From the IMG/VR virus record IMGVR_UViG_3300010885_081999, positions 39,726 through 103,725 of that record: a stretch of 64,000 nt of DNA, one strand, 5' to 3'. The translations under genes were made by a program, and so were the position numbers. The DNA is from a virus. Within the stretch, counting starts at the first letter, position 1; each line of letters opens with the position of its first letter. Of the stretch, positions 31,523 to 42,700 are shown one piece after another. The notes beneath the pieces are model-generated. The model did no database searches. It was not told the origin of the DNA and was given only the letters and a program-made list of their open reading frames with translations.

Positions 31523-34500
31523 TCACTTTGACTTGCCCGCGGGTGCGGGCTTCGCCTTGTCTTTGTTTTGTTCACCCAGAGCCTTTGCCGCAGATGCCAT
31601 CGCTCCTGTAATTTGGGCACCAGAAGACTGGGACACTGAGAACTTGCCGTAGCCGTTACTGAACGAGAACGTCCACTGGGTCGTGAACTTGCCCTTCGCG
31701 ATGTTGTGCTGGATCTGGGTGCAGATGTAGAGGTTGTCGATCGTCGTTCCCGTGTCGAGGTCGATGAAGAAGTTTTGGTAGAGCTGTGCAGTGGGACATC
31801 CCAGCGACATCATCGTGAGTTGCATCGGCACAGTCCTCATGGGAAGTCCTCCGAACGGCCCGGATTCCTCGAGTCTATTCGACGACATCGTGGACTTTCC
31901 GCTCTTGGTTCCCTTGATCGAATTCATGAGATTGAGGGTACCCTGTTGACCGTCTGTCTTCGATGACGCCTGCACTGTCGACACGAGGGAACCATTGTAA
32001 CCCACGTTGATCGTGGGGACTCCTGTCTTGAGGGCTTCTTTGAGAGAGCGCCGGTCGCGGCCAAACTGGATTTTCATTCCCTGGGGTTGCTTTATGATGT
32101 CGAATTGGGCGATCTCCGTGGCCGTTGCGCCGTATTCTTGGAGAGATTTTTTATAGTCTGCGCCCGTCGCCTGGATTGCTGCTATGAGCTTGCTCTGTTT
32201 CTCTTGCTCGGCCTTCAAGGCTTCTTTTTGAAGGTTCGTCAGCTTTGATTTCAAGAACGCGCTAAACTTCGCGTCGATCTTATCAGTGTCAACCTCGCCC
32301 AGTTCGTATCCTTCGGCTGTATTGAGGATCTTCTGCGCGAGCTTGTAGGGATTGTTCTGCTTGTCGTAGATGTGGATCTTCTTGATGATCTTCGTCGTAG
32401 AAGAAGCTCCCGTGTCTGACATGAGAGCTCGAAAGTCGGCCTTCAACATGTCGATCATCTGCGTCTCGTTCTTCGCGGCGTCGTGCGTCTCGATCTGCAT
32501 CTCGATGAGAGGCAGCTGCAGAGATCCATAATCTGAAGCCCACTTTATCATGCCGTCAGCAGCCATATCTGCTGGGGATTTTCCGCCTTTGGTGGAAGCC
32601 TCCTTGGGAAGTTCCTCAACGGTGCCGAGCTTCGTGGGATCCGCGCTCTTGAAGAAGGAGTTCATTCCGTAGCCGATCGCGCGCTGGTCGGTGAATTGTG
32701 TGCCGATGACGAGCCCGAGAAACGACTGTATCGTCAAGGCATCAGTGCCCGACGACTTCACTTCCTCGGCGTATGCATAACCGAGATTCGTGAGTGCTAT
32801 GGGAAATTCTGCGATGCTGTGTCCGCTGATGGGGCCACATGAGTCGTTGAGGCCATAGAACACAACCTGGAGTTCGTTACATTTTGCGGAGCTTGCGATC
32901 CCGGGTACGACGAAATCAAGAAACAGCTTACCGAAAGAGATCACTTCTTTCCTGAAGGGAGCTAGAACAAAGGGCGGATCCTTGTCCTTGCTCTTTTTCG
33001 CCTCGTCCAACTTCTTCGCGATCTCCGCATTCCTCTCTTTTGACTTCGAGTTGTACTCATTGATGACACGGAGTAGGTCGGCGTCGTGTGTCTTAGCGCC
33101 AGAAGAGATGTTCGCGTCTGAAGGTAGAAAGGGATCCGGTCCGTCGGCAAGCTTGTCGAATTTTCCTTGTACGTAAGTCTGTACGCTGGTCACTACGCTG
33201 GCATTGTTCTTGACTTTTTCGATGGCGCTTGAGAGTGCAGACACATCCTTCTCGAGAGCGCTGTTCTTCTTCATCGCTGCGATGAGTTGTTCCTGCGCCT
33301 TGTCAACATTTACGTCCTTCTTGAGAGACGCGAAAGAACCTCCAGCGGCTGCGTTGAGGACTTGCTCAGGTGCTCCCGACAGCGTGAAAGACGATTCTCC
33401 TGAGATCTTCGCCTTGATGTCACTGATCGTCTGTAGAGCCTTGTTAAAGTCATCGAGTGCAGACGCCGGTGAGCCTGCGCCACCGTGGGCGACGGTGAGT
33501 TCGTCCATCGTCTTGGAACCCTTCAAGATCATCTCGAGAGTCATCGTCATCTGCCCGGTCTGGTCGAAAGAGTAGTTGGCGTTGATGACAGACCAGCACT
33601 CACGCATCATCATGTTGTCGTTGATGAACTTGCTGAATGGATCCTCCTCGCCGCGGCCTCGAGGGGCCAACCAGCCGTACGTGGTCCAGACCACAGCTGA
33701 GCGGAATCCAGGTGCCCCTCTGATAAACTCCGAAAATTCCGACATCCTGCTCTTGTCGTGAATTTTCATCCTTAGTGTGGCCTTCTTGTGTGTGAACTTT
33801 CCCGCACCGGCGTTGAGCACCGTGATGTCCAAGCCCTCTATCGAAGCGAAGGGTAAGAAAGGCTTGGGTCTGACGAGCCTCACAGTGCCGAGGTCGTATC
33901 CAGCGCTGTCCATGTTCGACAAGGACTGAGGCATGAGAAACATCTCCATGCCCGAATACGACGTGACCGTGCCGTTCACTTCCTTTCCCTCGACGGAAAG
34001 CGGTACGAGACTGGCGTCCACGAGGGCCCTGTCGATCGGAGACACGTCTGAGGTCGTCATGTCCCTGGATCCGAGGAGGAACCGCATCGAGGAGGGGCGG
34101 TTGGACTGAGTGGGTCCGGACTGGTCGTCGGTTATCTGGAAAGTCACGTCGAGACACGGGACTAGCTGGGCTGCGAGGATGCTCGGTGTGTAGTTGAGGA
34201 AGATGTCCAACTCGTAGACGCCTCTTCCCGAAGGTGCGACATAGGGGTCCTTGACGACGAAGGCTGAGGCTTTGAAATTGACCGCAGATTTGAGTTCTGG
34301 CACGATGTCGCCGAGGCTATTCACACCGCTCCAATACTTCTTCGAGATGTCGCCGAAGTCGACGTACGACATCTGCGCGTCCGAGCCGATGATGTGGTAC
34401 ATCGCGCCGTATTCTTGCTTGCTTTCTGCGGGTGCTTTCGTGAGGTTGTCCGTCAGCTTCTTGTGGATGTCGACGAATGAGTAGATCTTTCCGCCGGGGT

Positions 34501-34624
34501 GAAGTACGAGACCCTTCAACAGATCGGGAAGTGGCAACACTGTCGTGTCGGGCGCCTCGACGAACGACGCGCCGAGGGGATTCCGAAATTGAAAGAGGGA
34601 CTCTATCGTGTCGAAGTCGCCCAT
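31523..34624 (-). CDS. Baseplate/hub-like virion structural protein
   Basis: 1033 residues. The middle (about 390-520) is predicted coiled helix. The C-terminus (SLGCPTAQLYQNFFIDLDTGT, then a LYICTQIQHNIAKGKF segment) resembles tail-hub proteins of marine myoviruses. Its start overlaps the stop of the gp53-like gene. It is the last gene of the tail cluster in the direction of transcription. The exact T4 counterpart cannot be assigned by eye. Confidence 0.7.
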   Translation of the reverse strand: MGDFDTIESLFQFRNPLGASFVEAPDTTVLPLPDLLKGLVLHPGGKIYSFVDIHKKLTDNLTKAPAESKQEYGAMYHIIGSDAQMSYVDFGDISKKYWSGVNSLGDIVPELKSAVNFKASAFVVKDPYVAPSGRGVYELDIFLNYTPSILAAQLVPCLDVTFQITDDQSGPTQSNRPSSMRFLLGSRDMTTSDVSPIDRALVDASLVPLSVEGKEVNGTVTSYSGMEMFLMPQSLSNMDSAGYDLGTVRLVRPKPFLPFASIEGLDITVLNAGAGKFTHKKATLRMKIHDKSRMSEFSEFIRGAPGFRSAVVWTTYGWLAPRGRGEEDPFSKFINDNMMMRECWSVINANYSFDQTGQMTMTLEMILKGSKTMDELTVAHGGAGSPASALDDFNKALQTISDIKAKISGESSFTLSGAPEQVLNAAAGGSFASLKKDVNVDKAQEQLIAAMKKNSALEKDVSALSSAIEKVKNNASVVTSVQTYVQGKFDKLADGPDPFLPSDANISSGAKTHDADLLRVINEYNSKSKERNAEIAKKLDEAKKSKDKDPPFVLAPFRKEVISFGKLFLDFVVPGIASSAKCNELQVVFYGLNDSCGPISGHSIAEFPIALTNLGYAYAEEVKSSGTDALTIQSFLGLVIGTQFTDQRAIGYGMNSFFKSADPTKLGTVEELPKEASTKGGKSPADMAADGMIKWASDYGSLQLPLIEMQIETHDAAKNETQMIDMLKADFRALMSDTGASSTTKIIKKIHIYDKQNNPYKLAQKILNTAEGYELGEVDTDKIDAKFSAFLKSKLTNLQKEALKAEQEKQSKLIAAIQATGADYKKSLQEYGATATEIAQFDIIKQPQGMKIQFGRDRRSLKEALKTGVPTINVGYNGSLVSTVQASSKTDGQQGTLNLMNSIKGTKSGKSTMSSNRLEESGPFGGLPMRTVPMQLTMMSLGCPTAQLYQNFFIDLDTGTTIDNLYICTQIQHNIAKGKFTTQWTFSFSNGYGKFSVSQSSGAQITGAMASAAKALGEQNKDKAKPAPAGKSK

Positions 34625-34920
34625 CAGCCTGTCACCTTTTGCTTCACCGTCGCGAGGTCGACGACCTTTATCACGGTGCCGGGTGGGATCTGCATCCCCC
34701 AGCCTATGTCACTCGCCGCGGCGAGGACCCACCAGTAACGAGCGTCGCCGTATATGACACCCGCCAGGGTATCGAGCCTGTCGTCGCCCGTCGCGATCAC
34801 TTGACCTACGATGGGAATGAGACCCGTCTTGATGGCGGAACGGAGGTAGACGAGTGAGGTGTTCGTTCCGAGCTGTCCTCCAAGGTTCAGTCTAGGATCT
34901 TTTGCATACCTTTTTGACAT
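34624..34920 (-). CDS. LysM/gp53-like baseplate wedge protein
   Basis: 98 residues. The pattern DRLDTLAGVIYGDARYWWVLA, then IPPGTVIKV, is the gp53/LysM-like fold found in small baseplate proteins of contractile tails. It lies between two large tail proteins and overlaps the downstream one. GAGGAG precedes the ATG. Confidence 0.75.
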   Translation of the reverse strand: MSKRYAKDPRLNLGGQLGTNTSLVYLRSAIKTGLIPIVGQVIATGDDRLDTLAGVIYGDARYWWVLAAASDIGWGMQIPPGTVIKVVDLATVKQKVTG

Positions 34921-34946
34921 GATTCGCTCAACTCCTCATGGTGGTG

Positions 34947-37900
34947 TCAACTGTCCGACTTGTAAATGATGTCGTTAGCGTAGCTAGATCCGACAGGATA
35001 GATCGGTGCCCTGTTCATGCCAAGGTGATCAAGACCCGGAGTGATGTCGTGTATCGGAGAGAACGAGATGGTGACCTTGCACATCTTTGGTGCCCTTCGG
35101 CCTCGTTGAGGCTGAGGATTATCGACGCCCGCACCGATCTCCCATGTCACTCGGTCGTACCAGTCGAAGTTCATCGACTCGATGAATCCTGCGAGGCCCT
35201 TTCCGCCGGACGATCGGAAGGAACGCGAAATTGCGTTTCCTTTCTGCGGATCGTTGTCAATCATGAAGTCGTTGACGGCGTCCATGTAAGCAGTGGAGAT
35301 TCCCTTGGTTCCGAGATATTCTTGGATCTTTTCTGTTATCTTTATTTCAGTAGTGGGCGTAGGCTCCAAATTGCTGATGTGAATGTCGAAAGTAGTACCC
35401 AAGACGTTCCTCTTGCTTCCTGCAGCGCCGCTTGCGGCGGCGACGGAAACGGGTATCTGAGTAGGATCTGGTGCGGAAGCTTTTTTGTCTTCTCCCTTCG
35501 CCTCAACTACCTTGAGTTGAAACCAACCAGGCTTATCCGGTATTTCCTTGACCAATTCGAGACATAGTCCAACAGGTAACGATTGAGGCTCAGGCGGCGG
35601 CGCTGAATTTCCGACAGGTAGCGGAAGACCGATACCCTTCGGCGGTGTATAGAAGAGTTGTATTGTTGTGAAGTAAGTGTTTCCTGGTGCTGCTGTCTCG
35701 ATCTTCGCTTTCGTTCTTCCCGATTCTGTCTCCAGACGATTGACATATTCCTTCTTTTTTGCATCTACTGAAGTTTCGACTGTGTTTCCGTCGAAAGTCG
35801 TCCCCGCATAAGTGGCACCGAACAGCCTAGCGAGGTGAAACTTAGAATAGTTTGATCGTATCAGATCACCTATCCTGAGGCGTATCATCGGTGACGCCTG
35901 TATCGTCTGACTGAAGGGGGCATAGAATGAGTTTTTGCCCATTGACGCACCCCTTCCCTCCGAGAACTGTGGATACACCATCGTCGTGAGCTTGTTGATC
36001 TTCAGCCACATGGAGTTGAAGTCTGCGGGATTGGTCGCTGAAATATAGAAAGAGAAGCCTATTTTTCTTTGTGTCCCCTTGTACGTCTTGATGGGTTCCA
36101 CCCTTCCGAAGGCGTCGAAAGAGTCGTACGACGGAGAATAGTCGTCGCTCAAAGATGCCAAGAAAGCATGAAAGCTAATGATCTCGTTCGTTCGGACGTC
36201 ATGGAGATAGAAGGGAACGTATTCCGCCTCTAACGCCTCTTCCATCATCTCTCGATTCTCTGTAGGTATTCTTCCTGAATCGCTACCGACGTAGATTCCG
36301 CCGTACTTAAGACCATTCTTGCCGCCAGGATCGGGTGCAATTGTTGGTAGGAGTGAGGGGGCGCCTAACTTCTTGTTGCCGTCAATCGCTGCAGCTTGAC
36401 CATAGCCAGTGGGCATGATCAACATGTCAGGTGCACGATAGGAAGACCAAGCAAGCGTTCTCGAAAAAGCTTTTGTCTCTACGGTACCACCTAAACGTTC
36501 TCTGCTCGCAGCATCGTTCGTTCGACCATCTACGCTGTCTATCTTTGAAGGGTGCCTCCTCGTGAATCCCGTAGACACCATGTCCTTGAGGAATTCCTCG
36601 TCGACGCTCTTGTCCTCGATAATGTCGTCACCGAGGCGCGCGAAGACGTTGATGGCCCTGAAGAACTTCGACTCCCTAAAGACATCGAGCATACCGAAGA
36701 GTGCCTTGACTCCAGAAAGGGCTCCCGTCGCGAATGCCTTTCCGAGGTTGCGGAATGCGTCGCCGATCGCGACGAAAGAGCGCGAGATGTTCCTCGCCAT
36801 GATTGAGTAGTAGCCGGGCTGCTGTGCGACTGAGAGCGGTCCCTCTTTCAGAACGTCGAGAAGGAGAGCGAAGGAGCTCGTGTCGCCTGACGGGTCGATT
36901 CCAAAGAAAGCCAGAGAGCCTATCGCGATGCAGTCGCCCATCTGGTGACGGGTCTGAATGAGTCCTATCGCACGCCAGAAGTTGAACTTTCCGCCGATGA
37001 TCGCCTTGATGATTCCTGCGATGGAGGTGTAGTCGCCCTTAGAAGGATCGTCTCTAAATGCACCGTAAAATGGTCGTCCCAAATCGTCTGTCACGAATTT
37101 GTCATTTCCACCGTTGCCCGGGCTGATCAGCTTCATGAGCAGTGCGAAGACGCCGATTATCACGACGAGGGCGAGGAGCATCGCGACGGCGAGCAACTGC
37201 ATTCCCCAGTTCGTGATGCCGCTGAACTGGTCGTGCACGTTGTTGAGCGTTCCCCACGACACGCCTGCAGGACTGATCACCACCGACTCGCTGATTCCGT
37301 CCGAGATGCCGTCCTTCTTCAGGAAGTCGATGAACGAGCGTGCCTCGAGCTCTTCTCGATTGGGACGATACAGGCCGAGCTGTGCCGCTCCGGGCACGAG
37401 ACCACGAGTCTCTGCCCCGTCACCCGAAGGATTTCCAACGTCCTCAGGTGCAGAACCCAGTTCGACAGAAGACCTGAACGACAGCGCTGAGCCGAGCTGG
37501 GCGAGCTGTCCGAAAGTGACGTCGCGTTCCGCGATCGAAGTACCCATCGTGTACTTCCTAGCGAACAGCTTCGTACCGAGGCCTGCGCCTCTCGAAGATC
37601 CTCCCGTCGGATCCCAAGTGTTACGTCCCTTCTCGATGCCGGAGGCGCCGTCGGCAGAGTACTCGACCCTGGAGGCGTTGACGCCTAGACCTGTCTCGAA
37701 AGGAGCATCAGGATTGAATCTATTGTAGATGACTGACTTGCTGACGTCACCGCCGGAAGACGGTCCATAGTAGTCCTGGAGGATCTTGTTTGTCGATGTT
37801 ACGACTGTCGTCTTTAGCTGTGGGAGCGAACCACCTTGCGCCTCTGCGCCCAGTTGGTCCTTGCCGTCCAACTCGCCCGGTATAGCTTCCCGTAGTATCT

Positions 37901-39518
37901 CTTCGCCGCCGTTTCGAAGGGCGAGAGCAGCGGGAACACCCAGAGGGTCGAGTCGTGCAGCAGCAGATGACCTGCTACGGATCTTTTCGAAATCGACGAA
38001 AGTCTTCTGATTCTCAGGAGAGGCCTGAGGTAGAGTTGGCAGTCCCAGCGGATCCAGAAGCTTGAGAGTCTGTGCTGTTCCTCCGGGGTCTACGTCGACA
38101 GGATACGGGTTGCCTGCGAAATTCCACTCTGTGGGGCGGAGAATCGATGTGCTTTGACCCGGACCCGTCTTCGTGATGTTTCCGAGGTAGTCTGAAAGAG
38201 TCTTCAGGCGAGCCTTCGGGACGTCGACGCCGTTGGTGGTGAGTCCAACGAAAGGCTCAGACGCTATCTTGTTGGCAGGACGCAGCGGGACCGTCTTTCC
38301 CGCTTCGAGATAGTTGCTGCTGGGCGTGTAACTGTTGCCGCCGAGCACACCGTCGGTGTAGATCTTCACCGGGCTCGCCTTGGGAGCGTCGACGAGCTTC
38401 GAGAAGTTCGCGGTGCCTCTGGGAGGGGGCGAGGCAGCACCGGACGACACGACCGCGGAAGTCAACAGGAAGTTTCCGTCGACTGATTTGTCCTTCGTCG
38501 CGTCTGTGGAGGGTTCTGGTTTCTGACGTCCCCTGAGGATGTTGAACTTCTCTGCGAACGAAGACCTGCTCGACCACGACCAAGAAGCGGCGAGGTCCTT
38601 CGCGAAGATCGTCTGACCGGGCGTGAGGTTGGATATCGGAAGGGTGGGATATCCTGCTGTCTCAAGAGACGCAGCTTGGATCGTCACTGCGTCGATCGGA
38701 TAGATGTTTCCGACCGACATGGGAGACTCACCGTTCTTCGTGATGTTGACGAGGTACGATGAGGCGACGGCGAGGTCAGCAGGAGTCTTGTCCTGCTGCG
38801 GCATCGGTGAGAACGTCGTCGTCTTCAGGGTATTTGCGAGACGCAGAACGAAGGGCTGGCCGGCCTGGAGGAACAACTTGTCGACGCTATAGGTGTTCTT
38901 GCCGATGACACCCTCAGTGTAAGTCTTCACTGGACTTACAGGTGTGTTTGGGTCTATTCCTTGAAGCTTAGAGAAGTTGAGAGTGCCGGGCGGCGGCGGA
39001 TTTTCTGGTGCGGGGGCAAAGGCGACGGCCGCCGGAAGGAGGGTGTTTCCGTCGTATACAGCACCGTTAGGAGGCTCGGCTGCACCTCGGACGATGTTGA
39101 GATTAGCAGCGTCAGACGACCTGCTGTCGCCCGGTGTGACGTCTGCGAAGTGTGGTTGTGAGTTTCCAAAAGAATAAGGCGTGAGAGGCGCTGTGTTTCC
39201 CGCAGCATCACGGAGCGTCCCTGGGATTGGTACTTCCGCAGGCGCGTGATAGACTGGGTACTTGTTGGGCTTTTGTCCTCCCGAGGACCTTGTGGAACCG
39301 AGTGTGGTGGAGCTGAGATACGATGCCAGAGTCTGCCTAGTACCGGGAGACAAGTCGACCATAGACTTGCTCACTTTGACCTGACCGGGGCTCCAGTCGA
39401 CCTGAGACGGTTCGTCAACTCCTATGTCGTAGGTGTGAGCCTTTCCGTCAGAGGCGGGGAATCCTCCCGTTCCTGTATCTAGACCCTGTCCGGGACCGGG
39501 GTATTTGGGATCGGCCAT
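34947..39518 (-). CDS. Very large virion protein with tandem N-terminal repeats and a membrane segment
   Basis: 1523 residues. Residues about 55-520 hold about three diverged copies of a roughly 180-residue unit (landmarks: SRSS..F, ILRGRQKP/IVRGAAEP, GTLNFSKL/GTANFSKL, SPVKTYTEGV/SPVKIYTDGV, YLVNITK/YLGNITK). A hydrophobic helix (LLAVAMLLALVVIIGVFAL) lies near residue 775. The C-terminus has IHDITPGLDHLGMNRAPIYP, a motif of marine phage tail proteins. CGGAG precedes the start. Probable baseplate or tail-tip component. Confidence 0.7.
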   Translation of the reverse strand: MADPKYPGPGQGLDTGTGGFPASDGKAHTYDIGVDEPSQVDWSPGQVKVSKSMVDLSPGTRQTLASYLSSTTLGSTRSSGGQKPNKYPVYHAPAEVPIPGTLRDAAGNTAPLTPYSFGNSQPHFADVTPGDSRSSDAANLNIVRGAAEPPNGAVYDGNTLLPAAVAFAPAPENPPPPGTLNFSKLQGIDPNTPVSPVKTYTEGVIGKNTYSVDKLFLQAGQPFVLRLANTLKTTTFSPMPQQDKTPADLAVASSYLVNITKNGESPMSVGNIYPIDAVTIQAASLETAGYPTLPISNLTPGQTIFAKDLAASWSWSSRSSFAEKFNILRGRQKPEPSTDATKDKSVDGNFLLTSAVVSSGAASPPPRGTANFSKLVDAPKASPVKIYTDGVLGGNSYTPSSNYLEAGKTVPLRPANKIASEPFVGLTTNGVDVPKARLKTLSDYLGNITKTGPGQSTSILRPTEWNFAGNPYPVDVDPGGTAQTLKLLDPLGLPTLPQASPENQKTFVDFEKIRSRSSAAARLDPLGVPAALALRNGGEEILREAIPGELDGKDQLGAEAQGGSLPQLKTTVVTSTNKILQDYYGPSSGGDVSKSVIYNRFNPDAPFETGLGVNASRVEYSADGASGIEKGRNTWDPTGGSSRGAGLGTKLFARKYTMGTSIAERDVTFGQLAQLGSALSFRSSVELGSAPEDVGNPSGDGAETRGLVPGAAQLGLYRPNREELEARSFIDFLKKDGISDGISESVVISPAGVSWGTLNNVHDQFSGITNWGMQLLAVAMLLALVVIIGVFALLMKLISPGNGGNDKFVTDDLGRPFYGAFRDDPSKGDYTSIAGIIKAIIGGKFNFWRAIGLIQTRHQMGDCIAIGSLAFFGIDPSGDTSSFALLLDVLKEGPLSVAQQPGYYSIMARNISRSFVAIGDAFRNLGKAFATGALSGVKALFGMLDVFRESKFFRAINVFARLGDDIIEDKSVDEEFLKDMVSTGFTRRHPSKIDSVDGRTNDAASRERLGGTVETKAFSRTLAWSSYRAPDMLIMPTGYGQAAAIDGNKKLGAPSLLPTIAPDPGGKNGLKYGGIYVGSDSGRIPTENREMMEEALEAEYVPFYLHDVRTNEIISFHAFLASLSDDYSPSYDSFDAFGRVEPIKTYKGTQRKIGFSFYISATNPADFNSMWLKINKLTTMVYPQFSEGRGASMGKNSFYAPFSQTIQASPMIRLRIGDLIRSNYSKFHLARLFGATYAGTTFDGNTVETSVDAKKKEYVNRLETESGRTKAKIETAAPGNTYFTTIQLFYTPPKGIGLPLPVGNSAPPPEPQSLPVGLCLELVKEIPDKPGWFQLKVVEAKGEDKKASAPDPTQIPVSVAAASGAAGSKRNVLGTTFDIHISNLEPTPTTEIKITEKIQEYLGTKGISTAYMDAVNDFMIDNDPQKGNAISRSFRSSGGKGLAGFIESMNFDWYDRVTWEIGAGVDNPQPQRGRRAPKMCKVTISFSPIHDITPGLDHLGMNRAPIYPVGSSYANDIIYKSDS

Positions 39519-39527
39519 TTTGCTCCG

Positions 39528-39779
39528 TTACTCAGATGAGATGCTTCCGCTCTTAACTAGGCTTGTGTTCATTTCTTCCATCGCTTTCTTTAGCGATTCC
39601 GGTCCAGCGTTGCCTGATCTGACGATGGGATCGAAGAGATTGTCGTACGTCCGCAGGAGGAAGTCCTCCGTGTGTGCCTTCACAGCTCGACGTTCCTCTG
39701 GGGTCGATGCCCTGTCGAGTATCATCTTGAAGTGAGGATTCTCACGAAGCATCTTCAACATTTCTTCACGTGACACCAT
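39528..39779 (-). CDS. Small hypothetical protein in the tail cluster, 83 residues
   Basis: Helical protein (EEMLKMLRENPHFKMILDRA) with a mixed-charge middle. AAAGGTGA precedes the ATG. It lies between the tape measure and the 1523-residue protein, 9 nt from the next start, so it is part of the tail operon. Could be a small assembly factor (inference). Confidence 0.65.
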   Translation of the reverse strand: MVSREEMLKMLRENPHFKMILDRASTPEERRAVKAHTEDFLLRTYDNLFDPIVRSGNAGPESLKKAMEEMNTSLVKSGSISSE

Positions 39780-39792
39780 TTCTATTCACCTT

Positions 39793-42700
39793 TCATGTAA
39801 CACTGCGTGCGATGAGGCCGTGGCCGCCAGCAGACGAGAGAGATGCAGGGGTCGGCTTGTTTTCGCCATTGCCATTGCCGAGTGCAAAGTTGATTCTATC
39901 ACGTATGATGGAGTTGGAACGATATACGATTGCCCTTTCGACCTTGTCAGCGTCCATCGTCACAGTGAAGGAGACGTTGATGACGACTTCCTTGCTCTGC
40001 ACCGTGTAGACGCCGCTGCTTCCCAGACCCAGCTTGCCTGCGGCCTCACCCATCCTCGCTGAGAGGTTTATCTTGGGAAGCTTGGTGAGAGAATCGTCGA
40101 TCTTCTGGATGAGACTGACCATCGCCTCGAAGTCTTTGATCGACTTCTGCGCAGCTGCGATGGGGAGGTTCGAGAAATCCTTGCTCGTGATCGCTTCCAT
40201 GATGGGTCGAATGTGTTCGGGAAGGACCTTGATCTGATAGGCTATTCCTGCTGCCTCTTCGTTGAGAGCCCAGATCTTTCCCGTGAGTCCCTTCGATTTT
40301 TCTGCCTGCTCGCCCAGGGAGTTCATTGATGTGAGAAGAGAGGTGAGCCGCGTCGCGACGTCGAGGGTCTTCTTTCCCGTGTCTGCCGTGAGAGTCTTTC
40401 CGATCTCGTTCAGGTTGACGATTATCTCTTGGAGCGGGTTCTTGCCGTAGTCTGAGACGAGGCGCCCGAGGAACGTCTTGATGTTGCCCACTGAACCGAG
40501 GATCGCGTCGACCGGAGCAGGACCTCCTGACGTGGCCGCACCGGACAGCTTGCTGGAGAGTTCGGGAATCTTGCCGAGGAACTCGAATAGTTTCAGACCG
40601 ACGTCGAGCGTCTCCTTGAACTTCGCGTCGGTCGGTACTGACTTCACGACGTCGATCATCGCCTTCACGAGAGGCCCTGCCTCTTGCTTGATGCCGTTGA
40701 CGAGCTGCATGATCGAAGGAACGGCGGCAGTGATCGCGCTGACGGTCGCGGGATTGATGTCGCCTTCCGGCTTCTTACCGCCCACGGCGTGTGAGATCGC
40801 AGTCACGAGGTCGGTGATCATCTTGATGATCTTCGTGGCCATCTCGATGGAGGCAGGCGACGCTTCAGTCGCACCTCCAGAGGGAGGCGGCGTTGCAGCC
40901 TGCTGTGCGACGGCGTTCGGTGCAGCAGCTGACTGAGGAGCGAGAGAGTTCATCTGCTTGCTCATGTCCTTCGCCTCGACGACTGTCTTGTCGAACGCCT
41001 TGCCTGCGTTCTTCGGGATCTGAGACATCGACTTGTCCATACCCTCGGTGATGTTGTCTCCTATCTCCTCGAACACCTTGGAGGGCGAAGCAATCTTGAA
41101 GATCTTCTTGGCGACAGTGATGAGGTCCTTGAACGGGCCTACGTCTGCGAGCTTGCCGAGGGATTCTTTGATGGAGTCGATGAGATTGACGAAGACGCTC
41201 TTGACGTTTTCCCAATTGAAGATCTTCCTGATCTCGGCTATCACGTCAGTGAAGGGCTTCGTGAGCTTGCCCAAGACCTCGGCGCCCCAGGCGACGAACT
41301 TGCCGGGAAGCTCTGAGAACACGGTCCAGACGTATTCTCCTGCAGCCTTGAGTCGGTCCATCGCCGTGGTCCCTGGTGCTGTCAAGATCTTGACGAGGTC
41401 TTCACCGATCTTCTTTATGTTCTTGACGAGGCCGGTGATCGTGCTCCAGACCACATCGACCTGTGCTTCGATCATCCTGAAGGGCGTGAGAACGATGTTG
41501 GTGAGAGTGTCCCAATTAGACTTGATGAATTCGATGACTTTCGAAACGATGTCCTTGAGGAAATTGAAGGGGGCGACGATCAATGCGAGCACTGCACTGC
41601 CCCAATACTTGATGAAGTCCACGACAGGCGATATCACCTTGTTCATCAAGAAGTCGAACGCCACCTTCGCAGCCTTCCACATCATCCTGTAGGGGAACGT
41701 GAGGACGTCAAGGATCGTCGGGCCCCACTCCATCAGCTTGTTGACGACCGGGTTTATCACGCTGTCCATCAGGAAATCGAACGCTGCCTTTACAGCCTTC
41801 CACATCATCCTGTAAGGCCAGGTTAGGAAGTCGAGGACCTTAGGTCCCCATTCCACCACCTTGTCGAACAGAGGCTTGATGGCGACGTCCCACACGGCTT
41901 CGATCACAGTCTTCACGAAAGCATAAGCTAGTCTGTAGGGAAGCGTGAGCCACTCGAAGAGCTGCTTTCCCCACTCCATGATCTTCGTGCCGAGGGCCGA
42001 TATTGCGTCCCAGGCAGGCTTCACGAAATCGATGACTGCGTCGAACACCTTCTTGATCTTGTCGCCGAGGCCCTTGAAGGAATCGGCGAGCGGTGCTGTC
42101 GCCTCGTTCGCAGACTGCAGCCCGAAGAAGATCTTGATCTTCCTTATCGCACCCTCGAAAGGAGCGAGGATGGCTGGGAGAATCTTGCTGAAGACCTCCC
42201 CTGCGGAGTCGACGATGCTGTTGAACAGCGTCTTGAAACCCTCAGCACTGAAGTTCTTCTTGATCCAGGCCCATGCATTGCTGGGTCCTTCGATGAAGAC
42301 CTTCTCGACGAGCTTCACGATCTTGTCAGCACTCTCATTGAATGCCTTCTCCAGCTCGACGATCTTGTCCTTCATGTTCTCCATGAAGGATTTCTCGGAG
42401 TTCCACGAGAAGATGATGTTGAAGAACTTACGAAGCATCTTGTAAGGCTCCTCGATGATTGCGACGAGGTCCTTGAACCATCCGATGATGCTACTGAAGA
42501 ATCCTCCTCCCTCTTTCGATCCGGAGGTGAAGAAAGTCGTCATCGCGGTCCAGGCCTTCTTGAAGAACTCGGCGATGTCGATCTTCTTGAGGATGTCCTG
42601 AAGCCATCCAAACATGTCGGCGATCTTGTTCTGTATGTCACCAAGTTTGTGGAACAAATCTGCCATGAGACCAAACAGGGGTCCAATGATAGGAATATTC

